Below are positions 5,528 through 6,407 of a DNA stretch of 6,407 nucleotides, one piece after another (the stretch's first letter is position 1; every line of letters starts with the position of its first letter). The stretch covers positions 1 to 6,407 of the forward strand of contig DATJPR010000259.1 of assembly GCA_035506295.1 (NCBI GenBank). Reading direction: 5' to 3'. Under the pieces are notes generated by a model. The model did not search any database and was not told the origin of the DNA. It saw only the letters and a program-made list of their open reading frames with translations. This stretch comes from DATJPR01 sp035506295 (GTDB lineage: Bacteria; Bacteroidota; Ignavibacteria; UBA10030; UBA6906). A program made the position numbers and the translations under genes.

Positions 5528-6407
5528 TCAAAGTGATTTCAGAAATGCGATCAGAGCATTCCGGTCGATGCTGCTCAAATGTTGAACAAACATCTTCGAG
5601 CCATCCGCCTGGCCGCCATGCCACATGATCGCCTCGAGAAGCGTACGGGCACGGCCGTCGTGCAGGTAATATGCAGGGAAATTTACTGTCTCGAAAAGCC
5701 CGACGCCCCAGAGCGGAGCAGTCCGCCATTCGCTGCCTGTAGCGGCAAAATCCGGACGACCATCAGCAAGGCCAGGTCCCATGTCGTGAAGCAACAAATC
5801 GGTATATGGATGTATGCGTTGATTGGAAAGTGAGGGGAACGCAACGTCCACCCCGGTCATCAGCGTGGGGAGATGACAACTACTACATTTCGCCTGGGTG
5901 AACAGCGCTTCGCCTCGTTGAACGGTCGGGTCGGAGAGATTTCTCCTTGCGGGGACAGCAAGCGTTTGAACGTAGAACTTTACGGCATTCAGAATTCTGT
6001 CAGAAAGCTCAGGATCGTCGTTCAGGCTATCATTCTGGACCTGTCCCGCCGAGTTCTCGACCGGGAAGATGCTACTCGTTACTCCCATATCTTGGTTGTA
6101 GGCCGCTGCGACCTGTGCCAGGATTGAGGCCGTGTTTGCTTTCCACCCGAACTTCCCGAGAGCCATTTTCTGGGCCACCGGATCCCAGACATAATTGGCC
6201 TTGCCGCTGACCCCGCTGGCGCTTCCGGCACCCGCATTCGAGAGGATTTCGTTTTCTGGGACAGCTTCCAGGAGTCCGAGTCCAAAAACAGGTGGTGCAA
6301 GACGCGGCGATAGCAGATAATCCCGGCTAATCGGAGTATAGAGGTCACTCAGGGTGTAGGTAGGTGTCCGCAGTTCGTACATTTCACCATCGGGAAAAGC
6401 AAAGGTC
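5528..6407 (-). CDS. Di-heme oxidoreductase, DHOR (DUF1111) family, C-terminal part; start off the right edge
   Basis: The frame stays open to the window edge, so the Met at 6382 is internal: codons before it read TFAFPDGE and join the family's usual ELRTPTYTLSDL segment. About 293 residues are visible. DHOR landmarks in order are LSPRLAPPVFGLGLLEAVPE, the heme-binding CSSCH (5887-5873), LLHDMGPGLADGRPDF, SEWRTAPLWGVGL and AYYLHDGRARTLLEAIMWHGG, ending in a DRNALIAFLKSL helix typical of c-type cytochrome C-termini. Family members are usually around 450 residues with a second CxxCH in the N-terminal half, here outside the window, and are exported. They resemble MauG/CcpA di-heme peroxidases, though their substrate is generally not known. 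Members often sit beside imelysin-like iron-uptake genes, and bacterioferritin follows here, supporting an iron link by inference. Confidence 0.9.
   Translation of the reverse strand, partial: TFAFPDGEMYELRTPTYTLSDLYTPISRDYLLSPRLAPPVFGLGLLEAVPENEILSNAGAGSASGVSGKANYVWDPVAQKMALGKFGWKANTASILAQVAAAYNQDMGVTSSIFPVENSAGQVQNDSLNDDPELSDRILNAVKFYVQTLAVPARRNLSDPTVQRGEALFTQAKCSSCHLPTLMTGVDVAFPSLSNQRIHPYTDLLLHDMGPGLADGRPDFAATGSEWRTAPLWGVGLFETVNFPAYYLHDGRARTLLEAIMWHGGQADGSKMFVQHLSSIDRNALIAFLKSL

Noticed and set aside
5334..5729. Minus-strand frame of 131 codons overlapping the end of DHOR
   Set aside because: Its first half lies within the well-supported DHOR frame and the composition is Arg- and Cys-rich without a recognisable domain. 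A novel gene overlapping here is less likely than chance openness.

Overview
The window reads as bacterial chromosome of intermediate GC content, most likely from the Bacteroidota/Ignavibacteriota side of the tree. That placement is tentative. It rests on a PafA-type secreted phosphatase, a DHOR-family di-heme protein, a Bacteroidetes-like TAnnTTTG element ahead of the modA remnant, and frequent non-ATG starts. No rRNA, tRNA, CRISPR array or insertion sequence is visible.

Layout, left to right. Positions 1-181 (minus) hold the first 60 codons of an unrecognised gene that runs off the left edge. Directly upstream of it, probably in the same transcript, is a secreted PafA-like alkaline phosphatase (193-1800, minus) with every active-site residue of the family. 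From 1801 to 2444 there is a gene-poor interval with one doubtful small ORF and a candidate promoter. From 2445 to 3136 (plus) lies a clearly decayed modA, the molybdate-binding protein of an ABC transporter. It carries a premature stop, a one-base frameshift in a G run and a missing block of about 40 codons. Close behind it is an intact exported protein with the sulfite-oxidase (molybdopterin) fold but no cysteine (3150-3650). Its stop overlaps, by ATGA, the start of a 53-residue unknown ORF. The right half is all on the minus strand: an MgtC/SapB-family membrane protein (3892-4569), a bacterioferritin with complete ferroxidase and heme ligands (4763-5242), and the C-terminal part of a DHOR-type di-heme oxidoreductase (5528-6407) cut by the right edge.

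Three themes stand out: phosphate scavenging at the left, a degraded molybdate-uptake locus in the centre, and iron/heme handling at the right. The molybdate operon is the most interesting part. Its binding protein is dead while its cofactor-fold partner remains open, and no modB or modC follows. I see no convincing evidence for a wholly new system. The best leads are the decayed modA next to an intact Cys-less partner and the coupled 53-residue ORF.
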